Positions 1 through 7,004 of a stretch of DNA of 64,000 bases are shown here, one piece after another. The translations under genes and the position numbers were made by a program. This stretch comes from Streptomyces sp. S.PB5 (GTDB lineage Bacteria > Actinomycetota > Actinomycetes > Streptomycetales > Streptomycetaceae): positions 62,001-126,000 of the forward strand of contig NZ_JAQMWP010000011.1 in the NCBI RefSeq assembly GCF_030403745.1, in the 5' to 3' direction. A model generated the notes under the pieces. The model did not search any database. It saw only the letters and a program-made list of their open reading frames with translations, and was not told where the DNA came from. The stretch's first letter is position 1. Every line of letters begins with the position of its first letter.

Positions 1-2
1 GT

Positions 3-173
3 GCTCGAAGGATTCGCGGCGCAGCGAGGGCAAAGGGGAAGGCCAAGGCATCGCCTGGCGCCGGAGCCGACTCGTCGGCGATCCGGGCTTGGGCGAAGGA
101 GAACAACATCGAGGTAAACGACCGCGGTCGCGTGTCGGCCGCCGTCCGCGAGGCTTACGACAAGGCTCGCTGA
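3..173 (+). CDS. lsr2: Lsr2 nucleoid-associated protein, C-terminal part (5' truncated by window)
   Basis: The open frame enters from the window edge and ends at TGA 171-173. The visible tail contains SSAIRAWAKENNIEVNDRGR followed by VSAAVREAYDKAR. This matches the C-terminal DNA-binding domain of actinobacterial Lsr2, in which the RGR triplet inserts into the minor groove of AT-rich DNA. Lsr2 is a bridging xenogeneic silencer. A copy at the edge of a mobile-looking block could be an element-borne paralogue, but the N-terminal dimerisation domain lies outside the window. A perfect 12-bp terminator stem follows 16 bases after the stop. Confidence 0.9.
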   Translation, partial: ARRIRGAARAKGKAKASPGAGADSSAIRAWAKENNIEVNDRGRVSAAVREAYDKAR

Positions 174-189
174 TACTTGCCGAATAGTT

Positions 190-217
190 GGTGACCCCCG
201 CTGTTGCGGGGGTCACC
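190..217 (+). terminator. Intrinsic terminator of lsr2
   Basis: A perfect 12-bp inverted repeat (GGTGACCCCCGC / GCGGGGGTCACC) encloses a TGTT loop directly downstream of the lsr2 stop. There is no long T-run, as is usual in Streptomyces. Confidence 0.85.
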
Positions 218-489
218 GTGCATTCCACCGTCATTGCACAGCCGCACGCTCAGTTCGGCAAGCAACGTCCGGCGGCGGCGCTGGGGGCATGGCTTACATG
301 CGCGTGATCATGCATGACCGGGCAGCCCTAACCCGGAGTGGATCACGGGAGTGATATCACCGGCGAAATGGTGCGGCCTCTCCCGGGCTGCCAAATTGAG
401 GTCCCGCCATCGGCTGACCGCACTCGGCCGGTCACGGAGCCCGTGCGGCCTGACTCCAAGGGAGGCCGCGGCCACTCCGAGGAGGTCTC
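218..489. other. Intergenic region upstream of the RsbW-like gene
   Basis: I see no convincing gene here. The stretch holds the leader of the following gene, with its ribosome binding site GAGGAGG at 479-485. I could not place a confident promoter. A small frame at 351-638 overlaps the next gene out of frame and is not supported. Confidence 0.5.
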
Positions 490-996
490 ATGACGCTGCG
501 CCTCACCCCCCGCAAGCTGCCCTACGCGTTCAAGGTCGCTGCCGACGCTCAGGCCGTGGGGCCAGCGCGTCGCCTCGTACGCGAAATAGTGGAGAGCCTG
601 GACCTGGGGAAGCAGGCCCCGTCACTGGACGACCTTGAGCTGCTCACTGCCGAACTGATCACCAACGCTGTGGTGCACACGAGGGCGCCGTGCGTGGTGT
701 GCATACGGTGGACGGGCCGACGGATTCGTGTCGAGGTAACGGACACCGACACACGAGACGTGGAGGCCACGGTCCCGCCGCCGGGCGACGAACACGGGCG
801 CGGCCTGTTCCTCGTGGACGTCCTCGCGGCGGCTTGGGGCAGCCACCGGGAGCCGGCAGGCAAGACGACCTGGTTCGAGTTGGCTGCGGATTCGGAAGAT
901 CCTTTGCCATCCGGTGCCGCACTTCCGTCCGCTGGTTGCCACGACCGGCAGATGACCAGAGGTGCGGTGAAGGTCAGAACGCACGGCGGCCCATGA
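490..996 (+). CDS. RsbW/SpoIIAB-like ATP-binding protein (HATPase_c_2), putative anti-sigma or signalling ATPase
   Basis: This 168-residue protein starts at ATG with GAGGAGG five bases upstream. It has the GHKL ATPase motifs in order: the N-box LLTAELITNAVVH near residues 54-66, the G1 box IRVEVTDTDT near 78-87, and the G2 box GRGLFLVDVLAAAWG near 103-117. Streptomyces encodes dozens of such short stand-alone HATPase proteins, generally thought to regulate sigma factors or anti-anti-sigma proteins. No partner gene is adjacent, so the target is unknown. The roughly 30-residue tail after the domain is low in conservation signal. Confidence 0.85.
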   Translation: MTLRLTPRKLPYAFKVAADAQAVGPARRLVREIVESLDLGKQAPSLDDLELLTAELITNAVVHTRAPCVVCIRWTGRRIRVEVTDTDTRDVEATVPPPGDEHGRGLFLVDVLAAAWGSHREPAGKTTWFELAADSEDPLPSGAALPSAGCHDRQMTRGAVKVRTHGGP

Positions 997-1044
997 GCAC
1001 GTGAGTGCTTGCCCAGCGTCGCTCCCTCGCGTGCGGGATTGGCC

Positions 1045-1068
1045 ACTATAGCGGCTATTCTGCTATGC
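1045..1068. promoter_or_regulatory. Inverted/direct repeat region upstream of the duplicated-HTH gene
   Basis: The segment holds the palindrome ATAGC-G-GCTAT followed by a further GCTAT. Read on the minus strand it gives GGCATAGCAGAATAGC, which matches the core of the seven-copy promoter (GGCATAGTAGAATTAA in the 7.5-kb copy) at 12 of 16 positions. It lies 32-55 bases before ATG 1100, where an autoregulatory operator would be expected. A TTGGCC at 1039-1044 with a 16-base spacer to TGCTAT is a weak forward promoter candidate. Confidence 0.45.
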
Positions 1069-1099
1069 CCAGGCTGTGGATAGAAGATAGGAGGCCGTC

Positions 1100-1663
1100 A
1101 TGGCGAAGCCGCTCATCGTGGGCCGCAAGGAGTTCGCGAAGATCTATAACGTTGCGCCGACGGCGGTCAGCGACCGGTGGATCCCGGACGGGATCGTCTC
1201 CTATGAGGATGCCGTGATCGTCTCGGGTAAGCCGTACTGGCCCGGCGGTCTGGCGGTGGACTTCGCGCTGCCGCCGGGCAGTCGCGGCCGGCAGTTGGAC
1301 GAGTCGCTCCTTGCCCAGTTGGAGGAGGAGCAGCAGGCGACGGTCCGCCCGATGAAGAAGGGCGAGCTGCCGCCGCTGGTGGGGCTGCAGGAGTACGCGA
1401 CACTGTTCGGCATCAGCCAGCATCAGGCAGCGAACGCCCGCAACCGTGGCAACGGAATGCTGCCGGCGGAGGACTACCTTCTGGGCGGCTCCCCTGTGTG
1501 GCTGTTGTCGACCGTCCTTGAGGGCGCGGAGCACACGATGGCGCAGAGCCGTGGTGGCGTATGGCAGCTGCAGGAGGATGTCGCTGCCGCTTTGCGGGAG
1601 GGCCGCTATGACGGGCCCGGGTCGGCGATCGCCGCGCGGGGCAAAGCCGCAGCGGGGTCGTAG
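1100..1663 (+). CDS. Protein with two copies of a helix-turn-helix-like fold; candidate regulator of the block
   Basis: The protein has 187 residues, and its ATG is preceded by AGGAGG. I recognise no named family, but the sequence is an internal duplication. One unit begins VGRKEFAKIYNVAPTAVSDR near residue 7; the second begins VGLQEYATLFGISQHQAANA near residue 96. Each runs to an aromatic strand-like segment (GKPYWP, GSPVWL). The pattern resembles AlpA/MerR-type helix-turn-helix modules and recurs once in the protein at 19300. The gene stands alone, upstream of the first repeated promoter, with repeats in its own promoter region. This makes it the best local candidate for the factor that reads the repeated promoter core. 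That role is inference. Confidence 0.6.
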   Translation: MAKPLIVGRKEFAKIYNVAPTAVSDRWIPDGIVSYEDAVIVSGKPYWPGGLAVDFALPPGSRGRQLDESLLAQLEEEQQATVRPMKKGELPPLVGLQEYATLFGISQHQAANARNRGNGMLPAEDYLLGGSPVWLLSTVLEGAEHTMAQSRGGVWQLQEDVAAALREGRYDGPGSAIAARGKAAAGS

Positions 1664-1710
1664 CGTCATCGCGTCCGCCGGATTCGCTGTCTTGGAGCGG
1701 TTCGGCGGAG

Positions 1711-1738
1711 TTGCCCACCCCTCGATTCATAGTAGAAT
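1711..1738 (+). promoter_or_regulatory. Repeated promoter, copy 1
   Basis: TTGCCC (1711-1716), 16 bases, TAGAAT (1733-1738) within the core ATAGTAGAATTAAC. It heads the operon of genes 1823, 2209, 3388 and 4625. A CACCC(C)T arm in the spacer can pair with AGGGTG at 1754-1759. Confidence 0.8.
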
Positions 1739-1779
1739 TAACCTTACCCACTAAGGGTGCATGCACGAGCCGTGGCGAC

Positions 1780-1799
1780 CGCATGCAAAATAGGCTGCG
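1780..1799 (+). other. Leader hairpin with AAAATAG loop
   Basis: CGCA(t)GC pairs with GCTGCG around a loop AAAATAG, with one bulged base. The related AAATAG(G) string recurs in hairpin loops at 2151-2175 and 5970-6003. It lies in the 5' leader between promoter copy 1 and the GTG start at 1823. Confidence 0.4.
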
Positions 1800-1822
1800 A
1801 TACATCGAACGAGGAGGGGCAA

Positions 1823-2161
1823 GTGACCGTGCAGCTAGAACTGCCCATCGCGGCCATACAGCAACCCGAGAATCCAGGCGGCAAGCTGACGATCCAGGAA
1901 CGGTTCGAGGCATTCGACCAGCTCAACCCCTGGATCCTCAAGCACCTGGAGAGCCTCACCGCCGACTGCATCGAGCGCGGACTCACGCGCATCGGCATCG
2001 GGATGCTGTTCGAGGTCCTGCGCTGGCAGTACGGACTCGCCACCCGCGGCGAGCCCTGGAAGCTCAACAACGACTTCCGGAGCCGCTACGTGAGGCGCCT
2101 CATCGACCTGCACCCCGAGTGGTCCCCCCTGTTCGAGATCAGGAAGATCCACACGGCCTAG
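1823..2161 (+). CDS. Conserved phage-type hypothetical protein
   Basis: The protein has 112 residues. GTG 1823 is chosen because GAGGAGGGG lies immediately upstream; the ATG at 1757 has no ribosome site. The sequence carries the pattern IGIGMLFEVLRWQYG followed by LNNDFRSRYVRRLID. I associate this with a widespread but unassigned family of phage and prophage proteins. It is the first gene of the operon carrying the Sak4-like and Cas4-like recombination proteins, so a part in replication or recombination is plausible but unproven. Confidence 0.7.
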   Translation: MTVQLELPIAAIQQPENPGGKLTIQERFEAFDQLNPWILKHLESLTADCIERGLTRIGIGMLFEVLRWQYGLATRGEPWKLNNDFRSRYVRRLIDLHPEWSPLFEIRKIHTA

Positions 2162-2175
2162 AAATAGGCCAGTGT
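2151..2175 (+). other. GAAA-tetraloop hairpin over a stop codon
   Basis: GGCCTA-GAAA-TAGGCC forms a perfect 6-bp stem with a GNRA-type loop. It is extended by ACAC/GTGT across one bulged A. The TAG stop of gene 1823 (2159-2161) lies in the loop-proximal part of the stem. It may act as an mRNA processing or stability element between genes 1823 and 2209. Confidence 0.55.
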
Positions 2176-2208
2176 CTAACCTCCTGTAAGTCCCTTGGAG
2201 ATGTTTCT

Positions 2209-3321
2209 GTGTCCAGCACGACCGTCCCGCGCCTGCGCACCCGCAAGCCCACCGGCGTCATTCCCTGGCCGATCGTTCTGATCGAGGGCGAAGAGAAGAG
2301 CGGCAAGAGCCATCAGGCTGCGGCATTCACCGGCTCCGAGCAGACCGGCCAGGCGTACTGGCTGGAGCTCGGCGAAGACACGGCCGATGAGTACGCGAAC
2401 GTGCCGGGTGCGGACTACCTGCTCATCGAGCACAACGGCAGCTACCGCGACATCCTCGGCCAGATCGAGGCCGTGCACGCCGAGGCTCGGCGCGCTGCCG
2501 CGGCGAAGGAGAAGCCTGTCGTCCTGGTGATCGACTCGGTGTCGATGCTGTGGCGGATGCTCGTGAACTGGACCAACGAGCGCGCCCACCGCACACCGAA
2601 GAACGAGGCGAAGCTGCGCCAGGACCCGGATGCCGAGATCAGGCCCTCCATGAACCTGTGGAACGACGCGTCCGAACGGTGGCAGCGGGTCATGTATCTC
2701 GTGCGCACCATGCCGGGCATCGTGATCCTGCTCGCCCGCGGCAAGGAAGTGGCCGCCGTGGACGGCAACGGCGATCCGATCCCGAAGACGAAGGACTGGC
2801 GGGTGGAGGGGCACAAGTCCCTCGCCTATGACGCGACGGTGTGGGTGCGGCTGCAGCGCGACAGCGATCCGCAGGTCATCGGCGCCCGGTCGCTGAAGTT
2901 CGAGGTGCCGCGCAGCGGCAAGCCCAAGACGCTGCCGGGCTTCTCCATCGAGAGGCTGGTGTTCGGTCTGATGGGCTGCTCGATCCACAACCAGCCCAAG
3001 GTCGCCCCGGAGCTGACCGGTGATCTGGCGCAGCAGTGGATGCCGAAGGTCCACAAGGCGGCCGAGCAGGGCGTTGACGGCTTGAAGAAGTTGTGGCGTC
3101 AGGTCGAATCGGACGAGGACCTCACCCGCAACGAGGTCCTCGTGGTGCGCGCCGCCATCGAGCGGACGGCCGCCGAGGTCAAGAACCCGAAGAAGTTCAG
3201 CGACCCCACGAGTGATGACGCGGCGCGGCTGCGGGCGGCTGCGGCTGAGCAGCAGGACCAGGCCGCCGAGGCACCGGGCGACTTCGAGGAGTTGCCGCCC
3301 GACGAGTTCGCCGCCGCCTGA
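2209..3321 (+). CDS. Sak4-like RecA-fold ATPase (phage single-strand annealing/recombination type)
   Basis: The protein has 370 residues. Start GTG 2209 has TTGGAG eight bases upstream. Walker A is GEEKSGKS at residues 27-34 and Walker B is VVLVID at 104-109. Downstream segments (ILLARGKEVA, then WRVEGHKSLAYDA) fit the core RecA fold of AAA_24/Sak4-type proteins, which help a phage recombinase or SSB anneal DNA. The C-terminus is a charged, Ala/Glu-rich tail. The next gene is a Cas4-like nuclease. Sak4 with a PD-(D/E)XK exonuclease is a known phage recombination pairing, which supports the assignment. Confidence 0.8.
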   Translation: MSSTTVPRLRTRKPTGVIPWPIVLIEGEEKSGKSHQAAAFTGSEQTGQAYWLELGEDTADEYANVPGADYLLIEHNGSYRDILGQIEAVHAEARRAAAAKEKPVVLVIDSVSMLWRMLVNWTNERAHRTPKNEAKLRQDPDAEIRPSMNLWNDASERWQRVMYLVRTMPGIVILLARGKEVAAVDGNGDPIPKTKDWRVEGHKSLAYDATVWVRLQRDSDPQVIGARSLKFEVPRSGKPKTLPGFSIERLVFGLMGCSIHNQPKVAPELTGDLAQQWMPKVHKAAEQGVDGLKKLWRQVESDEDLTRNEVLVVRAAIERTAAEVKNPKKFSDPTSDDAARLRAAAAEQQDQAAEAPGDFEELPPDEFAAA

Positions 3322-3333
3322 CCTTCGCACCCT

Positions 3334-3366
3334 GCCGGGGCCCGCTGTGCCGGGTCGGGCCCCGGC
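3334..3366 (+). other. 11-bp hairpin between recombination genes
   Basis: GCCGGGGCCCG (3334-3344) pairs perfectly with CGGGCCCCGGC (3356-3366). It lies between the Sak4-like stop and the Cas4-like GTG at 3388, ending just before the ribosome site TTGGAG (3375-3380). It could be a partial terminator or could set the stoichiometry of the two genes. Confidence 0.65.
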
Positions 3367-3387
3367 GTGCCCTCTTGGAGAATCGCT

Positions 3388-4533
3388 GTGACCGCCACCA
3401 CCTTCAGTGCGCCTGCTTCTCTGTCGATCTGGGATGCCGCGCACTCCGCTGATGCCCGCCGACCCCGTTCTGTGCAGACACAGTTGGGGGCGTCGGACAC
3501 GATCTGCTCACGTCGCGCCGGATACATCCTGGCCGGCGCGGAGCGCACGAACTCCGGGGACAAGCGGGCCGCGATCCTCGGCACGTACATCCACCAGGGG
3601 CTGCTCGAAGATGCCCGCCGCGAGTACGGGTGGCTCATCGAGCGCACCGTCGCGGACGGGACCCTGCGCGGGCACATCGACGTCGTACAGCTCGATGCCG
3701 CCACGGCAGCGCGGCTACCCAAGCGGCATCGTCCTGCCGAGCCTGCCGCGCACCTGACGGTGGAGGACGTGAAGACGAAGTCGAGCCGTGTCTGGGACCG
3801 GGTCGTGAGGTTCGGGCCGACAGCAGCAGAGATGCGGCAAGTCCTCCTGTACGCGGACCTGTTGCGCACGGTCGGGTTCGCGGACATCCCTGGTCAGCGG
3901 TACCTGCACAGGCTCGGCCCGATCGACGTGCAGCGCATCCGGTTCCGCTTCGTATGCCGGGATACGGGCGAGGAGCACATCGAGGAGTTCGTCTTCGATG
4001 AGTGGCTGGCTGCTCAGGCTCGTTGGTGGGTGGACCGTGTCGTGGAGGCGGACTCTCCGGAGGAGCTGCGGCGCGACCATGACGGTCCGGGCCTGTCGGT
4101 GATCTGCGACAACTGCCCGTTTGTTCATTCCTGCTGGCCGGGTGTGCCGCCGGGGCGGCCCGCGCAGACGATTCTCGTCCACGACGACGAGGACCGCGCG
4201 AAGGCGCTCGCCGACTACGTGCGCGCTCATGAGCGATTCCGGGAGGCCAAGCGGGTCAAGGAGATGGCTCGGGCGATGCTCGACGACTCCCCGGAGGGCA
4301 ACTACGGGGACAACCACCTGGGGTGGGGCGGCGGCAACGACAAGGAGGAGTCGGATGTCGCTGCGATGGTCGAGCTGTTCGAGGACGCCGACTTGGTCGT
4401 GCCGATGGTCCCGGACGAGAAGGCCATGATCCAGATTCTGCGCCGGGCCGGCATGGTCGTGCCCCGGCGTAGGGCGGCCGGTCAGAAGACTGCCCGCACC
4501 ATCAAGGTCAGCCGGGCCCGCAAGACCTCCTGA
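3388..4533 (+). CDS. Cas4/RecB-like PD-(D/E)XK nuclease with a cysteine cluster
   Basis: The protein has 381 residues. GTG 3388 follows TTGGAG by seven bases. The nuclease motifs are visible in order: Cys40, His69 (GTYIHQG), Asp98 (GHIDVV), Glu126-Asp127-Val128-Lys129 (the ExK-like catalytic strand) and the QVLLY motif near 151-155. A C-terminal CDNCPFVHSC supplies three more cysteines, so Cys40 plus this cluster can bind a 4Fe-4S centre as in Cas4 and AddB. There are no CRISPR genes nearby, so this is a phage-type recombination exonuclease working with the Sak4-like protein rather than a spacer-acquisition protein. Confidence 0.8.
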   Translation: MTATTFSAPASLSIWDAAHSADARRPRSVQTQLGASDTICSRRAGYILAGAERTNSGDKRAAILGTYIHQGLLEDARREYGWLIERTVADGTLRGHIDVVQLDAATAARLPKRHRPAEPAAHLTVEDVKTKSSRVWDRVVRFGPTAAEMRQVLLYADLLRTVGFADIPGQRYLHRLGPIDVQRIRFRFVCRDTGEEHIEEFVFDEWLAAQARWWVDRVVEADSPEELRRDHDGPGLSVICDNCPFVHSCWPGVPPGRPAQTILVHDDEDRAKALADYVRAHERFREAKRVKEMARAMLDDSPEGNYGDNHLGWGGGNDKEESDVAAMVELFEDADLVVPMVPDEKAMIQILRRAGMVVPRRRAAGQKTARTIKVSRARKTS

Positions 4534-4548
4534 CGGCCTCTGTGGCGG

Positions 4549-4569
4549 CCCCGCACGGACGGTGTGGGG
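4549..4569 (+). other. 8-bp hairpin downstream of the Cas4-like gene
   Basis: CCCCGCAC pairs with GTGTGGGG (one G-T pair) around GGACG, 15 bases after the stop. It is weaker than the other stems in this operon. Confidence 0.4.
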
Positions 4570-4624
4570 TTCGCCTTCTCTTTTGATCTTTCGAAGTCCT
4601 ACTGCCGCCTTGGAGGCATGTTCC

Positions 4625-5509
4625 GTGTCGATTCTGCGCCGCCACCTCAGCACCGGGTTCACCGTGCTGCCGACGGCCACCCTTGAGGATTCCCGTCTTT
4701 CGTTTCGGGCCCGGGGCGTGCTGGCGTTCCTGATCTCGAAGCCGGATGCGTGGAGGGTGCGTGCCGAGTCGATCGCGAGCGCGGGCAAGGAGGGTAAGGA
4801 GGCGATCAAGACGGCGCTGCGCGAGCTGAAGGACTTCGGCTACTACCGGGTGGTGACCGAGCGGCTGGCGGACGGGACGCTGAGCCGGATCACCGAGGTG
4901 TACGACACGGCGCAGGAGTGGGCGGCCGAGGAGTACCGCAAGTTGGAGGCGCGGCGGGTGGCGCGCAGGCTCAAGAAGCAGCTCGATCAGGGCAATGCGC
5001 CCGCCGACAAGGAGTTGCCCGAGGGCGGACGAGGCAGTGATGGGGAGGAGGCCGGTGGCACCGAAGGCGGGTTTTCGGGCGCCGGTTTTCCGGACGCCGG
5101 TTCACCGGACGCCGGATCTTCGGGCGTTCTAGTTAGTAACCAGAGCCAATATCCAGAGAAGAACCCCCCTACCCCCACAGCTGACGCTGCAGGGGAGCCG
5201 GGTGACGCTCCGCTCGACGAGACAGAGGAGGGTTCGTGCCCTACGCATCCGGATAAGCCGGGCCGTTCGTGCCGGGGCTGTGGCACGAGTCCGAGGCAGA
5301 AGCGGGCGTCGCGGCAACGGGCAGAGAAGGAGCGGTTCAAGGCCCGTGAGCGGGAGGCGAATGAGCGGGTGTTGGCGCAGGTGCGGCGTAAGCCGGGGGT
5401 GGAGGGGTTGTCGGAGGTGGCGCGGCAGCAGCTTGCTGCCATGCGGAGCAGCAGGCGGGAGGCGGCGGCTGGTGGCGGGGAGGTAGAGTCACCGCGAGAA
5501 ATAGGCTGA
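4625..5509 (+). CDS. Helix-turn-helix replication-type protein
   Basis: The protein has 294 residues. GTG 4625 has TTGGAGG eight bases upstream. The N-terminus (FTVLPTATLEDSRLSFRARG, then VLAFLISKPDAWRV) is the winged-helix start seen in phage replisome organisers and plasmid replication proteins. It is followed by helices rich in AESIASAGKEGKEAIKTAL. The middle (about residues 145-200) is Gly/Ser/Pro-rich with a repeated (F/S)PDAGS pattern. The C-terminus carries CPTHPDKPGRSCRGCGTSPR, a possible zinc knuckle, and then a very basic Arg-rich helix. Together with the recombination genes it suggests a DNA replication module. I cannot tell an origin-binding initiator from a helicase loader. Confidence 0.65.
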   Translation: MSILRRHLSTGFTVLPTATLEDSRLSFRARGVLAFLISKPDAWRVRAESIASAGKEGKEAIKTALRELKDFGYYRVVTERLADGTLSRITEVYDTAQEWAAEEYRKLEARRVARRLKKQLDQGNAPADKELPEGGRGSDGEEAGGTEGGFSGAGFPDAGSPDAGSSGVLVSNQSQYPEKNPPTPTADAAGEPGDAPLDETEEGSCPTHPDKPGRSCRGCGTSPRQKRASRQRAEKERFKAREREANERVLAQVRRKPGVEGLSEVARQQLAAMRSSRREAAAGGGEVESPREIG

Positions 5510-5543
5510 TGTATAAATGTTCAGCGGCTCACGCTCGGACGAT

Positions 5544-5571
5544 TTGCCACCCCTGCAACACATAGTAGAAT
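5544..5571 (+). promoter_or_regulatory. Repeated promoter, copy 2
   Basis: TTGCCA (5544-5549), 16 bases, TAGAAT (5566-5571) in ATAGTAGAATTAA. CCTGC (5552-5556) is complementary to GCAGG (5583-5587), flanking the core. It heads the operon beginning at 5616. Confidence 0.8.
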
Positions 5572-5615
5572 TAATCATATGAGCAGGAAGGGCCAGCTCA
5601 CTTTGGGAGGCACAC

Positions 5616-5960
5616 ATGAAGTACGGCTCCATCTGCCGCGGGATCGCTTACATGCCCGACGACCAACTCCTTGACGCTTTCACCAGGGCAAGGATGTTCC
5701 AGGTGGCTTGCCGAGGCGACGAGGTCCGCGTGATCGCCTATCACGGACAGAGCTCCGTTGAGGCTCAGTGCCGGCCGGGAGGCAAGGGGTGGGAGGCGTT
5801 GGCGCTCACGCAGCACCCCAAAGGCGATCTGCCGTTGACAGGGGTGCTCTTCATGGACATCCCGCAGAGCGCATGGAGCACGCTTGACCTGGCGGTCAGT
5901 GTGCTGCGGAGCCGGTTTGGCGACCACTTCACCAAGCGCGTGGCACTGAAGGTCAAGTAA
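5616..5960 (+). CDS. Small hypothetical protein, first gene of operon 2
   Basis: The protein has 114 residues. Its ATG is preceded by TTTGGGAGG. It is a compact mixed alpha/beta sequence with no membrane segment or recognised motif. Phrases such as DEVRVIAYHG and GVLFMDIPQSAWSTLDLAV suggest a soluble domain. It directly follows promoter copy 2, with a 45-base leader from the -10 box. Function unknown. Confidence 0.65.
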   Translation: MKYGSICRGIAYMPDDQLLDAFTRARMFQVACRGDEVRVIAYHGQSSVEAQCRPGGKGWEALALTQHPKGDLPLTGVLFMDIPQSAWSTLDLAVSVLRSRFGDHFTKRVALKVK

Positions 5961-5969
5961 TTGCAGCGG

Positions 5970-6003
5970 GTTGTGCACTGGAAGAAATAGGCCAGTGCAC
6001 AAC
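5970..6003 (+). other. Perfect 12-bp hairpin with loop AAGAAATAGG
   Basis: GTTGTGCACTGG (5970-5981) pairs with CCAGTGCACAAC (5992-6003) around the loop AAGAAATAGG. It starts nine bases after the stop of gene 5616 and ends 22 bases before ATG 6025. The GAAATAGG string is shared with 2161-2168 and 5499-5506. Confidence 0.7.
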
Positions 6004-6024
6004 CGGCGTGGAGGATAGAGAGAC

Positions 6025-6453
6025 ATGCTTGATGTGACTGCCGAGGTGGCCGCGATCCGCGCCGACTACGGACCGGACGAGCACCGCGCACTCGCCGTGT
6101 ACAGCGACGTGCACGCCGCTCTCGAAGCGGCCGGACTGCACCCGTACGTAGAGACCCGCGGCGGCCTGGCCGTCTGCGCCTTCGCCGACGACGGCACGCT
6201 GTTCGTGGTCGCCTGCGAAGACGCCCTGCCGTTCAACCGCTGGACCCCCGGATCGCTCGCGGGCTGGCACCTGAGCCACGTGCCCGAGGACGGGCCGTCG
6301 CCTGCCTGGCGGTGCGTGGTCTACGACAGCCTGCCCCCTCATCCGTGCCAGTACGAAGTAGGGGACCTGGGCCTGGGGCCTCTCGTCGCGGCCGCGATGG
6401 CTCACCTCGCCGCCTGCCCGCACCTCCGCGACCCGGCCGGGGCAAGGGCGTGA
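6025..6453 (+). CDS. Hypothetical protein
   Basis: The protein has 142 residues and an ATG start. It has no recognised motif. The N-terminal half is helical (VTAEVAAIRADYGPDE), followed by a beta-rich part (GGLAVCAFADDGTLFVVACE) and a C-terminal helix with GPLVAAAMAHLAACP. The next gene starts inside its stop codon (GTGA), so the two are probably co-translated. Confidence 0.65.
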   Translation: MLDVTAEVAAIRADYGPDEHRALAVYSDVHAALEAAGLHPYVETRGGLAVCAFADDGTLFVVACEDALPFNRWTPGSLAGWHLSHVPEDGPSPAWRCVVYDSLPPHPCQYEVGDLGLGPLVAAAMAHLAACPHLRDPAGARA

Positions 6454-6974
6454 ACCTGAACGAGGACGACATGCAGATGGCGGTGCGTGACTTCTTCTCG
6501 CCCGCGTTGCTGCTGGAGTTCATCGACCTGCCGGATCTTCGCGCCCGCATTCGGTGGGGCGAGAAGCAGTTCGATGAGGGGCGGCACGACCGCAGCGTCC
6601 GGCGGCTCGAAGGAGAACCGGATGCCGGATGCCTGACGCGCTGGTCGGCCATGCCCAGCGGGTGCGGGTTTCGCTACGACGTCGACGCCCGTGGAGGTGC
6701 GCGGTTCGGATTCGTGTACTGGCATGACGTACATCGGACGGTGAACTCCCGTCTGACGCCCGTCCGTTACGGGTTCCTGCGCGCGGCGGTCGAGGCCGTA
6801 GCGGCGCACGATGCCACGTACATTCCGGGCCCGGTTCCCTTTCGTACGCCCGAGTTGTGGACGTCCCTGTTCTACCGCCCGTGGGCGCGCCGGGCCAGTG
6901 GCCTGGAGCTGAAGGCGTCGGCCGCCCTGGATGCCATCTGCCCGCCCGCCAAGGCGCAGCCCGCCTTGTTCTGA
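6450..6974 (+). CDS. Hypothetical protein, translationally coupled
   Basis: The protein has 174 residues. GTG 6450 overlaps the preceding TGA by a GTGA junction; the longer in-frame extension to 6312 lies entirely inside gene 6025. The N-terminus (NLNEDDMQMAVRDFFSPALL) is acidic and helical. The centre is aromatic-rich (FGFVYWHDVHRTVN). No family is recognised. Its genomic company is phage-like DNA metabolism and a WhiB-like protein. Confidence 0.65.
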   Translation: MNLNEDDMQMAVRDFFSPALLLEFIDLPDLRARIRWGEKQFDEGRHDRSVRRLEGEPDAGCLTRWSAMPSGCGFRYDVDARGGARFGFVYWHDVHRTVNSRLTPVRYGFLRAAVEAVAAHDATYIPGPVPFRTPELWTSLFYRPWARRASGLELKASAALDAICPPAKAQPALF

Positions 6975-7004
6975 ATCCACGCGACAACGAGAAAGCCCTT
7001 CCCC

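Noticed and set aside
3388..4533. Cas4-like nuclease as evidence of a CRISPR system
   Set aside because: No repeat-spacer array or cas1/cas2 occurs in the window; the neighbour is a Sak4-like phage protein.
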